Source: Nocardioides piscis
GTDB lineage: Bacteria; Actinomycetota; Actinomycetes; Propionibacteriales; Nocardioidaceae
Direction of reading: 5' to 3'
DNA length: 64,000 bases
Assembly (NCBI RefSeq): GCF_011300215.1
Contig: NZ_CP049866.1
Location: 3,473,001-3,537,000, forward strand
In this document: piece after piece, positions 1-8,295 of the stretch
Numbering within the stretch: the first letter of the stretch is position 1
Layout of the letters: each line of letters opens with the position of its first letter
The notes under the pieces: model-generated
Database searches by the model: none
What the model was told of the DNA's origin: nothing
The model's input: the letters and a program-made list of their open reading frames with translations, nothing else
Program-made: the position numbers and the translations under genes

Positions 1-667
1 CGACGGCAGCGGCTGCTCGACCGGACGCCGGGACGGAGGCCGGGACCCGGCTGGTGCTGGAGCGTGAGGGGCTGAGAAGGCGCTCGCGCTCCTCCGCCTC
101 GAGGTCGTCCAGCAGGTCTTCGGCAGCACCCAGCCGTTCGTCGATCGTGGACTTCTCGGCCTCGAGCCGCTCGGCAGTCTCAGCGATCTCGGCGGCTCGC
201 TCGGCGGTGGCCTGCCGGCGGAGGTCGAGGGCGTCGAGCTCGGTGGCGTAGGCATTGAACATGTTGTCCTGCAGGGCGTTGAAGCCCGACATGGTCGAGA
301 GCTGGCCGAGGAAGGCGGCCGGGTCGTCGGCGACGACGACCTGGCCGACGGTCGAGATGGACTCGCCCTGGAACCCTCGCAGGACGGAGTCAGCCACGTC
401 CTCACGCACGGCGTCGAGGCGGTCGCTCTGACGACGCTCGTCGGCACGCACGGCGGCGAGGTCCTTGCGCAGCTCGTCGAGGTCGAGCTTGGCGTCGTTG
501 TAGCGCTCGGAGGCCTGTTCGGCCTCGTGGTAGAGCCGCTCGACCTTCGCCTTGACGTCCTTGATGTCGGGCTCGGCCTGGGCGGGTGCGAGCGGGACGA
601 GTCCGAGGCAGGCGATGGCAGCGGTTGTCAGCAGCGCGCCGCCGATCCGCATCCGGTCGTGATTCAC
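1..667 (-). CDS. Secreted coiled-coil protein, N-terminal part of a probable NlpC/P60 peptidoglycan hydrolase (runs off the window)
   Basis: Read on the minus strand from a GTG at 667 (an ATG lies 15 nt inside at 652); a GGGAG-type ribosome site precedes the GTG. The product starts with a signal peptide (MRIGGALLTTAAIACLGLVP, cleavage near APAQA) and continues as a long charged coiled coil (LYHEAEQASERYNDAKLDLD region, then DLRRQATAERAAEIAETAER), the layout of actinobacterial RipA/NlpC-type cell-wall endopeptidases. The Ser/Pro/Ala-rich linker is reached at the window edge, so the catalytic Cys-His domain, if present, lies outside and cannot be seen. The upstream c-di-AMP riboswitch strongly supports a wall-hydrolase role, because this riboswitch class typically controls such genes in actinobacteria. 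Confidence 0.75.
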   Translation of the reverse strand, partial: MNHDRMRIGGALLTTAAIACLGLVPLAPAQAEPDIKDVKAKVERLYHEAEQASERYNDAKLDLDELRKDLAAVRADERRQSDRLDAVREDVADSVLRGFQGESISTVGQVVVADDPAAFLGQLSTMSGFNALQDNMFNAYATELDALDLRRQATAERAAEIAETAERLEAEKSTIDERLGAAEDLLDDLEAEERERLLSPSRSSTSRVPASVPASGRAAAAV

Positions 668-685
668 GAGCGGGGGTTCTCCCTT

Positions 686-845
686 GTTTGTCGTACGTCT
701 ACCGGGTGAGCTGACGGGTTCGGGCACGACGTGGCCCTACGCCTCCTCCGTCATGCGCAAGCGCACGCCCTCGGTGACGATTCACCCCAGATGGGGAAGT
801 GGTTCCCCGGCTCCGGCCCCCAGCGCAGCAAGGCCGAACTCGACG
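686..845 (-). promoter_or_regulatory. c-di-AMP riboswitch (ydaO-yuaA class)
   Basis: The minus-strand leader carries the hallmark conserved blocks of this class in order: CCGGGGAACCAC, GGGGTGAATC, then CCGAACCCGTCAGCTCACCC followed by GGTAGACGTACGAC, ending about 20 nt before the GTG start at 667. Streptomyces leaders of rpf/NlpC-type genes show the same string of motifs. Known role: senses c-di-AMP and turns off wall-hydrolase expression when the ligand is high. Outer boundaries are approximate. Confidence 0.88.
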
Positions 846-893
846 CGGCGTTCGCGCGGACCCGGTGGCCCACTTCCACGAACGCCAGGGCTC

Positions 894-923
894 ACCCTAG
901 ACCGACGCCGGGGCCCTCGCCAA
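894..923 (-). promoter_or_regulatory. Promoter for the riboswitch and wall-hydrolase transcript
   Basis: Minus-strand TTGGCG (923-918) and TAGGGT (899-894) are separated by 18 nt, and the -10 lies about 50 nt before the first conserved riboswitch block. The same TAGGGT -10 recurs elsewhere in this window. Confidence 0.5.
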
Positions 924-960
924 TCAACGTCCCACAAAGTCGTCCACGTGTCGGCACACG

Positions 961-1167
961 TCAGGCCGACTCCGTCTCCGGGCCGGCCAGAGGCTGGACG
1001 AGACGCAGCGGCGGCACGAGTCCCCCTGCGGCCAGCGCTTCCAGCGCGCGGCGCTCGTCATCGTCGAAGGTGAGCTCCGGTGGCGGCCCGAGAAGCACCG
1101 TCACCACACAGTCGTGGCATGCCAGCCCCCGCACGAGGCAGCTGTCGCAATCGATTCGTGTCGTCAT
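961..1167 (-). CDS. Small conserved cysteine-rich protein of unknown function
   Basis: Predicted 68 residues beginning MTTRIDCDSCLVRGLACHDC, with four cysteines packed as two CxxC pairs in the first 20 residues, followed by VVTVLLGPP and an acidic/hydrophobic tail. The two CxxC pairs suggest a zinc or redox site. I recognise the type as a small protein conserved in actinobacteria and often placed beside NlpC/P60 genes, but I know no assigned function. It sits upstream of the riboswitch-controlled gene on the same strand with its own stop at 961; no strong ribosome site is seen. A longer reading from 1197 is possible, but the conserved part starts at 1167. Confidence 0.7.
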   Translation of the reverse strand: MTTRIDCDSCLVRGLACHDCVVTVLLGPPPELTFDDDERRALEALAAGGLVPPLRLVQPLAGPETESA

Positions 1168-1236
1168 GACGATCAGCGTGACAGTGGGCACCGACAACGA
1201 GAGTCGGCCGACTCGACGTCGCGGGTCCGCACGCAG

Positions 1237-2622
1237 TCAGGAACGGACGTAGAGCACCCACTCGCCGGTGAGCGCGACCACCTCGAAGCCGTCCTCACCG
1301 GCCATGACCTCGTCGGCCTGTGTCCCCTCCTGGACGAGGACCGCTCCGGAGCCTTCGACCGCTGTGGTCATGGCGGGCCGGCCCGCCATGAAGTCGAGGT
1401 AGGCGCGCTGGTCCTCGGCCCGGAACGCATCCAAGGGGTTGCTGAGCCACACCTCGACCCCGTGGACCGCCAACGCCTCCACCACCGGCTCTGGCGCGAG
1501 CACGACCCGGGCCGGCGCCGCTTGCCGGACCTCCTGTGCCAGCGCCTTGTCGGCTTCCCCGAGAGAGTGTCCGCGGAAGGCCGACGGGACCGCGGAGGCG
1601 ACCAGCGCAGCGACGACCAGGGCCACCACCCGAGCATGAGGCAAGAGCTTGAGGTCTGCGAACCGTCCCGGAACGCGAGTGCCGCCGTATGCCGCTGGGC
1701 CGGCCAGCAGCAGGAGCAGCCAGATCCCGTTGCGCGCCGCCACCACCGTGGCAACCGTCAGACCCACCACTGCGACGCATTCCCACAGCGGCAGTCGGCG
1801 ACGCAGGGCCAGCAGTCCCAGCAGCCCCACTCCCAGGAGCATCAACAGGTCGAAGGGGTCCCTGAAGTCAGGGCTCGCCCACAAGCCCTCTCCCTGCTTG
1901 GCCGCCTCGTTCTGGAGGACGCCCCAGTAGTACTCCGCCGTACGCCACCCCGCGGGATTGATCGAGAGCGCAGCGAGCGTCGCCACACCCAGGGTGACTG
2001 TCTCGACAGGGCGGCGAGGCAGGCGCGAGAACAGCAGGTAGGCGCCGATGACACACACTCCGAGCAGCACCCCGCCGTGCAGGTTGCCCCACAGTGCGAC
2101 CAGGATCGGCGCCCACCACATGCCGCGCCCCGGGGAACGGTGCTGGGCGCGCACGAGGAGCAGCACCAGCACGAAGGGGACCAGGGAGAAGGTCTGGAGA
2201 CGCGCGACCGCGAAGGTCGCGATGCCCGCGACGACCAGCACCGTGAGCGCCAGCGAGGTGGCAAGGTCGGCGGCCCCCCTGCGGCGGGCGTCGAGCGCCA
2301 CGAGCATCAGCGCGAGAAGGACCGTGGAGTAGTGCCAGACGAGGAGTCCGCCCACACCGAGCTCGTGGACGAGCGACAGGGTGACCTCGGCAAGCAGGAT
2401 GACGGGCGGCCAGTCCTCGGTCGGAGCCGCAGCAAAGGGCACACCGTCGGGCATTGCGGCCGCGCCCCGCACGTGATCACCCATGGCCACCAGCCACAGC
2501 AGGTCGGCACCGACGGCACAGAGCAGACCGAGCAGGAGTCCGAGGCTCACGAGACCGACCCCCGTTGCCCCCCACGGACGGTGGCGTTGGCGTGTCCCCG
2601 ACTCAGGACTCGTCGCGGGCAT
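1237..2622 (-). CDS. Polytopic membrane protein, GT-C-like (paralogue of the gene at 5818-7203)
   Basis: 461 residues starting MPATSPESGTRQ, with about ten hydrophobic segments and a soluble C-terminal domain of about 120 residues. It shares length (461 aa) and several blocks with the protein at 5818-7203: AxxxxFSLVPFVLV versus ARPQVFSYLFVLV, then WW..LVA.W..LHG, then SPDFRDP versus PPDFGEP. The topology and first loop (GADLLWLVAMGDHVRG) resemble membrane glycosyltransferase-like proteins, but no catalytic acidic pair is certain, so substrate and activity are unassigned. The start is 2 nt after the stop of the zinc-ribbon gene, so the two are probably co-transcribed. Confidence 0.75.
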   Translation of the reverse strand: MPATSPESGTRQRHRPWGATGVGLVSLGLLLGLLCAVGADLLWLVAMGDHVRGAAAMPDGVPFAAAPTEDWPPVILLAEVTLSLVHELGVGGLLVWHYSTVLLALMLVALDARRRGAADLATSLALTVLVVAGIATFAVARLQTFSLVPFVLVLLLVRAQHRSPGRGMWWAPILVALWGNLHGGVLLGVCVIGAYLLFSRLPRRPVETVTLGVATLAALSINPAGWRTAEYYWGVLQNEAAKQGEGLWASPDFRDPFDLLMLLGVGLLGLLALRRRLPLWECVAVVGLTVATVVAARNGIWLLLLLAGPAAYGGTRVPGRFADLKLLPHARVVALVVAALVASAVPSAFRGHSLGEADKALAQEVRQAAPARVVLAPEPVVEALAVHGVEVWLSNPLDAFRAEDQRAYLDFMAGRPAMTTAVEGSGAVLVQEGTQADEVMAGEDGFEVVALTGEWVLYVRS

Positions 2623-2624
2623 CG

Positions 2625-2900
2625 TCAGTCGGTCGCGGACGGAGTGCTGCTGGGGTCGTCCCCCGGGCCGGTCTCGTTGCGGTCGACCAGCTCGATGGCG
2701 TCGTCGCGCCCGCACCACCGACACGAGACCGACTCGACGGACTCCTGCTGCACCTCCGTGGACTCCACGGCATGCTCGCCGGCGAGGTCGAAGTGCCAGA
2801 ACTCGGTCGTCCTCCGCGTGCGCGTCACGTCGAACCGCGTGAGGTTGCCGCAGCCACCGCAGCGCCACCGATGGGACTGGTCGGGAAGTTCACAAGTCAC
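2625..2900 (-). CDS. Small zinc-ribbon protein
   Basis: 91 residues from GTG at 2900: MTCELPDQSHRWRCGGCGN, then LTRFDVTRTRRTTEFWHFDL, then VESVSCRWCGR. Two CxxC knuckles (CGGC and CRWC) about 45 residues apart form a predicted zinc ribbon. The function is unknown; the pattern recurs in actinobacteria. A TAGGCT -10 box lies at 2912-2907, 6 nt before the GTG, and there is no ribosome site, so the message is probably leaderless. It precedes the 461-residue membrane protein by 2 nt. Confidence 0.75.
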   Translation of the reverse strand: MTCELPDQSHRWRCGGCGNLTRFDVTRTRRTTEFWHFDLAGEHAVESTEVQQESVESVSCRWCGRDDAIELVDRNETGPGDDPSSTPSATD

Positions 2901-2962
2901 CGGCGCAGCCTAGTGGCGCGTCCTCCCCGTCGTTGTCGGTGCTCAGATCTACCGTCACTTTC

Positions 2963-4741
2963 ATGAGCCGTGCTGCCGCTACCCCCTCCCGGTGGGAGGC
3001 CCAGCGCGGTTTCGACGAGCTCGGACGACCGTTGCGCGACGTCACCTTCTGCGTGGTCGACCTCGAGACCACCGGGGGTTCTGCCGCCGCCGGCTCGATG
3101 ATCACCGAGATCGGCGCGGTCAAGGTCCGGGGCGGCGTCGTGCTGGGAGAGTTCCAGACCCTCGTCAACCCGCACGCCGCCATACCTGCGTTCATCGCCG
3201 TGCTCACCGGCATCACCAACTCCATGGTCAGCGACGCTCCCCCCATCGAGTCGGCGCTGCCGGCCTTTCTCGAGTTCGCTGCCGGCACCGTCCTGGTGGC
3301 CCACAACGCGCCCTTCGACGTCGGCTTCCTGCGTCACTTCGCCAACGCCCAGGACCTCACCTGGCCGGGGTTCGAGGTTCTCTGCACGGCCAAGCTGGCC
3401 CGTCGGGTGATCACCCGCGACGACGCCCCCAACTGCAAGCTCTCCTCGCTGGCCCAGGTCTTCAACGCGACCACCACGCCAAACCACCGTGCTCTCTCCG
3501 ACGCTCGTGCCACCGTCGACGTGCTGCACGGGTTGATGGAGCGCTTGGGTGGCCTGGGCGTCCACACGCTCGAGGAGCTGCAGACCTTCACCGCCCGGGT
3601 GAGCACCGCCCAGCGTCGGAAGCGGCACCTGGCCGAGGGACTGCCGCACGCACCGGGTGTCTACCTCTTCCGTGACGATCGCTCCCGCGTCCTCTATGTC
3701 GGCACGTCCAAGGACCTGCGGACCCGGGTGCGCACCTACTTCACGGCATCTGAGACCCGGTCCCGGATGGGCGAGATGGTCGGCCTGGCGGAGTCGGTGA
3801 CCGCGATCACGTGCGCGACGCCGTTGGAGGCCGAGGTCCGCGAGCTCCGGCTGATCGCCGAGCACAAACCGAAGTACAACCGCCGCTCCCGCTTTCCCGA
3901 GAAGGTCCACTTCATTAAGCTCACCCGCGAGCCGTGGCCGCGACTGTCGATGGTGCGGCGAGTGCTCGACGACGACGCCGACTACCTCGGTCCCTTCTCG
4001 TCGAGGAAGTCGGCCGAGAAGAGCCTGGCTGCGTTGCACGACACGTTCCCCGTGCGGCAGTGCTCCGACCGGTTCGGGGCGTCGCCGTCCCGCACACCGT
4101 GCGTCCTGGCCGAGATGGGCAGGTGCTTGTCACCGTGCGACGGCGGGGTCGACCCGACGACATATGCCGCGATGGTCCGCTCCCTGCGCGACTCCTTGAT
4201 CCGCAGTCCCGATGACGTGGTGGACGCCATCTCGCGGCGGATGACGGCTCTGGCCGACCTCGAACGGTTCGAGGAGGCCGGCGTCCACCGCGATCGGCTG
4301 GCCACCTTCGTCCGTGCCGCTGCCCGGACCCAGCGTCTGTCCGCTCTCAGCCGCTGCCCCGAAGTGGTGGCTGCGCGGCGCGAGGATGACGGCCGGTGGG
4401 CGGTGCACGTCGTGCGTCACGGCCGGTTGGCGGCAGCCGGCGTCATCCCCCCCGGTGGCGATGCGCACCACTACGTCGACCAGCTGCGCGCGGGCGCCGA
4501 GACCGTGTCCGACGCACCCGGGCCGGTGCCGGCGGCCACTGCTGCGGAGACGGAGAAGCTGTTGCGTTGGCTGGAGTCCCCGGGGATCAGGCTCGTCGAC
4601 GTCGAGGGCGACTGGGTCTGCCCCGTGGGTGGGGCGACGCGTCACCTGGCGATCCACGACGCGGTCACCCACTCGAGAGTTTCACTCGTCCCCTTCGACG
4701 AGCAACGCCTCGCCCCGCCCGTCGCCAGTCCCGTCCGTTAG
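2963..4741 (+). CDS. DEDDh 3'-5' exonuclease fused to GIY-YIG (UvrC/Cho-like) endonuclease domain
   Basis: 592 residues. Residues about 28-190 are a DnaQ-type exonuclease: D33 and E35 in VVDLETTGG, D119 in AHNAPFDV, and H175/D180 in HRALSDARAT, so all DEDDh residues are present. Residues about 225-320 are a GIY-YIG nuclease (PGVYLFRDD, then VLYVGTSKDL), as in UvrC and Cho; the rest resembles the UvrC middle region but no UvrB-binding C-terminus or (HhH)2 domain is evident. It is a known actinobacterial architecture for DNA repair whose in vivo role is poorly defined. The ATG at 2963 is chosen because TACCGT lies 7 nt upstream (leaderless pattern). It converges on the Lrp-like gene. Confidence 0.9.
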   Translation: MSRAAATPSRWEAQRGFDELGRPLRDVTFCVVDLETTGGSAAAGSMITEIGAVKVRGGVVLGEFQTLVNPHAAIPAFIAVLTGITNSMVSDAPPIESALPAFLEFAAGTVLVAHNAPFDVGFLRHFANAQDLTWPGFEVLCTAKLARRVITRDDAPNCKLSSLAQVFNATTTPNHRALSDARATVDVLHGLMERLGGLGVHTLEELQTFTARVSTAQRRKRHLAEGLPHAPGVYLFRDDRSRVLYVGTSKDLRTRVRTYFTASETRSRMGEMVGLAESVTAITCATPLEAEVRELRLIAEHKPKYNRRSRFPEKVHFIKLTREPWPRLSMVRRVLDDDADYLGPFSSRKSAEKSLAALHDTFPVRQCSDRFGASPSRTPCVLAEMGRCLSPCDGGVDPTTYAAMVRSLRDSLIRSPDDVVDAISRRMTALADLERFEEAGVHRDRLATFVRAAARTQRLSALSRCPEVVAARREDDGRWAVHVVRHGRLAAAGVIPPGGDAHHYVDQLRAGAETVSDAPGPVPAATAAETEKLLRWLESPGIRLVDVEGDWVCPVGGATRHLAIHDAVTHSRVSLVPFDEQRLAPPVASPVR

Positions 4742-4760
4742 CGCCGGTCGCTGCTGGCGA

Positions 4761-5039
4761 TCAGTCGAGGCCCAGGGCGAAGGCCGACTCCAGGTCGTGG
4801 CGCGAGAACGTGCGGAAGGCGATGTGCGTCTCGGTCGAGCTGACCCCCTCGACCTTGTTGAGCGAGTCGGCCACGACCTCAGCGACGTCCTCGTGCTTGC
4901 TGACCCGGATCATCGCGATCAGGTCGATCTGGCCGGTCACGGAATAGACCTCGCTGACGCCGTCCAGCGCCGCGATCGCCTCGGCGACCTCGGGGATCCG
5001 GGCGACGTCGGCCTTCACGAAGACGATGGCGGTGATCAT
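4761..5039 (-). CDS. Lrp/AsnC-type ligand-binding (RAM) domain protein, stand-alone
   Basis: 92 residues beginning MITAIVFVKADVARIPEVAE and containing VYSVTGQIDLIAMIRV, the pattern of the effector-binding RAM domain of Lrp/AsnC regulators. No helix-turn-helix is present, so this is a stand-alone sensor-like protein, common in actinobacteria, that may oligomerise or bind amino acids. The start is supported by TACGGT at 5052-5047, 7 nt before the ATG. It is encoded convergently with the exonuclease gene. Confidence 0.85.
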   Translation of the reverse strand: MITAIVFVKADVARIPEVAEAIAALDGVSEVYSVTGQIDLIAMIRVSKHEDVAEVVADSLNKVEGVSSTETHIAFRTFSRHDLESAFALGLD

Positions 5040-5189
5040 GGGCCCGACCGTACCGCTCGCTGTCCTGGACGCGTAGGTCGTCGGGGTGTTGCTACTGCGT
5101 CCATGACTGGCGGCTCGCAAGTTCAGCCGTGGACGGGCGTCGCCGGCTCGGTGACCCTGGTCAGCCCGGCGCACCAGTAGTCTCCGCCC

Positions 5190-5821
5190 GTGACCTGGCT
5201 CGGCGACCACTGGCTCGACCTCCTCGGTTGGGGCGGCAGTGCACTCCTGGTGTACTCGCTGCTCCAGTCGCGGCTGCTCCGCCTGCGCATCCTCAACCTG
5301 GCGGCCTGCTTGATCCTCACGGTCTTCAACGCCGCGCTCGAGGTGTGGCCGATGGTCGGCATGAACATCGTGCTCAGCGCGATCAACGTCTGGTTCATCG
5401 CCCAGGCGCTGAGGGAGCGGCACGACGACGCCGTGTTCGAGGTGCTGCGCGTGCGCAGTGACGACGAATACCTCCGCCACGTGCTGCGGGTCCACGGCGC
5501 GGACATCCTGCGCTTCAACCCCGACTTCGTCCACGACCCGTGGGACGAGGCGCAGGCGGCCTTCCTCGTGCAGCGGGGGACGAGACGGTCGGCGTGGTCC
5601 TGCTGGAGGCGGCCGGCGAGACGGCCCAGGTGCTGCTCGACTACGTGACGCCCCGCTTCAGGGACTTCTCCCCCGGCGAGTTCGTGTGGCGCCAGAGCGG
5701 ACTGCTCGCCGACCTGGGATATCGGCGGGTCGTCACTCCTCCCGGGATGCTCTCGCCCTACTACGACCGGGTGGGCTTCGAGCGCGACGGCGACTCCTGG
5801 GTCCTCGAGGTACGCCCGTGA
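5190..5821 (+). pseudogene. YgjV-like membrane protein with C-terminal soluble domain, interrupted by a -1 frameshift
   Basis: The GTG at 5190 opens a frame with about three membrane helices (LLGWGGSALLVYSLLQSRLL, then NLAACLILTVFN, then MVGMNIVLSAINVWFIAQAL), like the YgjV family, followed by a soluble part. At about 5575-5579 the frame is lost; the continuation DETVGVVLLEAAGETAQVL to FERDGDSWVLEVRP lies one frame over. Adding one G to the GGGG run restores a single reading frame, and the span (632 nt) is one base short of a multiple of three. This is either a real mutation or a consensus error. The restored protein would be 210 residues. Its end overlaps the next start as GTGA. TAGTCT at 5178-5183 fits a leaderless promoter. 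Confidence 0.7.
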
Positions 5822-7203
5822 TCACCACCCTGGTCCGCCGGGTGCTGCCCATCGTCAGCCTGGCTGTGCTGCTCGGCGCACTCGTGCGCAACCAGTCCAG
5901 ACCCCCTCTCTCGGGTGACGGCTACTTCCACCTGAGGATGGGCCGCGAGCTCCTCGACGGCTGGTCGATCGCGGACCCCGGCAACCTGGGCCCGTTCGAC
6001 ACCGCCGACTGGGTCTCCACGCAGTGGCTCGCCCAGCTGGCGATGGCAGGGGTGGAGGACCTTGCCGGTCTTGCCGGCGTGATGTGGGCGGCCGGCTTCC
6101 TCGTGCTGTGCCTGGCGCTGGCCACCTTCGTGTGCTGCCGCCTCGTCAGCGCGCCTCTGCCCGCAGCCTTCGCCACCATCCTCGTCTGCTCCGCGGCAAG
6201 CCCGGGACTCTCCGCGCGACCGCAGGTGTTCAGCTATCTGTTCGTCCTGGTCGTCACCGTTGCGTGGCTGCGCACGATGCGCGACCTCGAGCCCCGCTGG
6301 TGGCTGGTCCTCGTGGCGTGGGTCTGGGCGCCTCTCCACGGGATGTGGCCCCTGGCGGGCGTGATCGGCGTGGTCGCGATCGTCGGCATCCTGCTGGACG
6401 GTCGTGCCGATCGTGACCGGATCCTGCGGCTGGTCCTGATCCCCGTGCTCTCGTCGGTGATCGTCCTCGCCACGCCGCTGGGCCTGCGCGTCTACGGGTC
6501 GCTGTTCGCGGTCGGGTCGCGCGCCGAATACTTCGCCGAGTGGGGTCCGCCGGACTTCGGGGAGCCCTACGCCATCGCGCTCTTGGGCATGTTCGCCATC
6601 GTCCTGCTCGTCGCGCTCAAGCGCCGCCCCCTCCCGTGGGGCGAGGTCCTCGTCATCGGGATGGCGGCCGCGCTGGCTGTCTCCTCGGCCCGCACCACGA
6701 CGGTGGCCGCCGTGATGCTGGCGCCCCTGCTCGCTGGCGCCCTGCAGCAGTTCGTCCCCCGAGCGCCCGGGATCGAGCGCCGGGAGGCGGCCGCGCTCGC
6801 CCTGGTCCTGGCTGCCTGCGCCGTCATCCTGGTCCCCGTCGTGCAGTCACGGGCCGAGGCCGACGTGGCTCCGGCCTGGCTGGACAGGCGCCTGGACGCC
6901 CAGCCCGCGGGCACGAAGGTCCTCAACGACTGGGACACCGGTGCCTACTTCCTGTGGCGGCACCCGCAGCTGGCGCTCGTCATGCACGGGTATGGCGACG
7001 TGTTCACCAACGACGAGCTGCGACGCAACACCGACATCCTGCGCCTCAATCCCGGCTGGGACGACGAGGTCCGGTCTCTCGACGCCGACCTGGCCCTGGT
7101 CGATCCGGACACTTCCCTGGGCTATGCCTTGACCAACGACCCCGGGTGGCGGGTGGTCGAGGCCGACGACGAGTTCGCCCTCCTGGCGCCCACGACCGAC
7201 TGA
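5818..7203 (+). CDS. Polytopic membrane protein, GT-C-like (paralogue of 1237-2622)
   Basis: 461 residues from the GTG at 5818, which overlaps the preceding stop by 4 nt. It has about ten transmembrane segments. An early extracytoplasmic loop reads SGDGYFHLRMGRELLDGWSI, then DWVSTQWLAQL, resembling the first loop of dolichyl-phosphate-sugar-type membrane glycosyltransferases. The C-terminal soluble domain holds LNDWDTGAYFLWRHPQLALV and VDPDTSLGYAL. It aligns with the 1237-2622 product in order and length, so the two genes are probably an old duplication on opposite strands. Substrate unknown; a cell-surface glycan or lipid-linked sugar role is inference only. Confidence 0.75.
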   Translation: MITTLVRRVLPIVSLAVLLGALVRNQSRPPLSGDGYFHLRMGRELLDGWSIADPGNLGPFDTADWVSTQWLAQLAMAGVEDLAGLAGVMWAAGFLVLCLALATFVCCRLVSAPLPAAFATILVCSAASPGLSARPQVFSYLFVLVVTVAWLRTMRDLEPRWWLVLVAWVWAPLHGMWPLAGVIGVVAIVGILLDGRADRDRILRLVLIPVLSSVIVLATPLGLRVYGSLFAVGSRAEYFAEWGPPDFGEPYAIALLGMFAIVLLVALKRRPLPWGEVLVIGMAAALAVSSARTTTVAAVMLAPLLAGALQQFVPRAPGIERREAAALALVLAACAVILVPVVQSRAEADVAPAWLDRRLDAQPAGTKVLNDWDTGAYFLWRHPQLALVMHGYGDVFTNDELRRNTDILRLNPGWDDEVRSLDADLALVDPDTSLGYALTNDPGWRVVEADDEFALLAPTTD

Positions 7204-7210
7204 CGACGCG

Positions 7211-8236
7211 TCAGCGCGACGAGGCGCTCACCCAGCGCTCGAGCGTGGCGGCCGCGGCACCGGAGTCGACGGCCTCTGCCGCCTTGGCGATGCCGACGGC
7301 CAGTGATTCCATCGGGTCGCCGGCCGGATCGTCGTGCACAGCGAGCGCGGCCCCGGCGTTGAGGACGACTGCGTCGCGCACAGGGCCCTGCTCCCCCGCC
7401 ACGACCCGGCGGACGACGTCGGCGTTGTGAGCGGCGTCCCCACCGCGCAGGTCCTCGGTGGTCGCCGGGGTGATGCCCAGCGCCCGGGCGTCGATCTGTG
7501 TCCGCCGTACCTCTCCGCCATGCACTGCCCAGAGCGTCGAGGTCGTGGTGGTGGTCAGCTCGTCGAGCCCGTCGTCACCACGGAAGACCCAGGCGTCGAC
7601 GCCACGACCGGCGAAGACGCCGGCCATCACCGGTGCCGCGGCCGGATCCGCACAGCCGATCGCCTGTGCGGCGGGTCGCGCCGGGTTGGTGAGCGGGCCG
7701 AGCAGGTTGAACGAGGTGGCGATGCCCATCTCGCGCCGCGGAACGGCTGCGTGGCGCATGGCCGGGTGGAAAGCGGCAGCGAAGCAGAAGGTGATGCCCG
7801 CCTCGGTCGCCACCTGCGCGACCCGCTCCACCGGGAGGTCGAGCCTGATCCCGAGGTGCTCGAGCACGTCCGCGGAACCTGACGTGGACGAGGCCGACCG
7901 GCTGCCGTGCTTGACCACCCGAGCGCCGGCTCCGGCTGCGACGATCGCTGCCATCGTCGAGATGTTCACCGACATCGACCGGTCGCCGCCGGTGCCGACG
8001 ACGTCCAGGATCCGTCCGGGGACCGAGATGGCGTTGCCGGCCGCCAGCATCGCGTCGGCGAGGGCGGTCACCTCGGCCACCGTCTCGCCCTTGGCCCGGA
8101 GGGCGACGGCGAAGCCGGCGATCTGGGCCGGGGTCGCCTCACCCGCGAGGATCTGCTCCATCGCCCACTGGGTCTGGTCCGCAGACAGGTCGGCGCGAGC
8201 CACCAGTGCGGACAGGACATCGGCCCAGGTCGTCAT
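7211..8236 (-). CDS. trpD: Anthranilate phosphoribosyltransferase
   Basis: 341 residues starting MTTWADVLSALVARADLS. The PRPP-binding signature DVVGTGGDRSMSVNIST and the following KHGSRSASSTSGSAD block match TrpD, which transfers phosphoribose from PRPP to anthranilate in tryptophan synthesis. The C-terminal part contains FNLLGPLTNPARP, also typical. Length matches the family. No other trp gene is nearby; the gene converges on the 5818-7203 membrane protein and stops 7 nt from it. Cytoplasmic and probably dimeric, as known for the family. Confidence 0.95.
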   Translation of the reverse strand: MTTWADVLSALVARADLSADQTQWAMEQILAGEATPAQIAGFAVALRAKGETVAEVTALADAMLAAGNAISVPGRILDVVGTGGDRSMSVNISTMAAIVAAGAGARVVKHGSRSASSTSGSADVLEHLGIRLDLPVERVAQVATEAGITFCFAAAFHPAMRHAAVPRREMGIATSFNLLGPLTNPARPAAQAIGCADPAAAPVMAGVFAGRGVDAWVFRGDDGLDELTTTTTSTLWAVHGGEVRRTQIDARALGITPATTEDLRGGDAAHNADVVRRVVAGEQGPVRDAVVLNAGAALAVHDDPAGDPMESLAVGIAKAAEAVDSGAAAATLERWVSASSR

Positions 8237-8295
8237 GCGCGGGAGTCTTGCAGACCACGCTCGAGCCTCGGGCCCGGTCTCGCCCGGAGCAACCC

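Noticed and set aside
5458..7203. Longer start for the 5818-7203 membrane protein
   Set aside because: The extra N-terminus is the out-of-frame reading of the YgjV-like gene; GTG at 5818 with GTGA overlap fits better.
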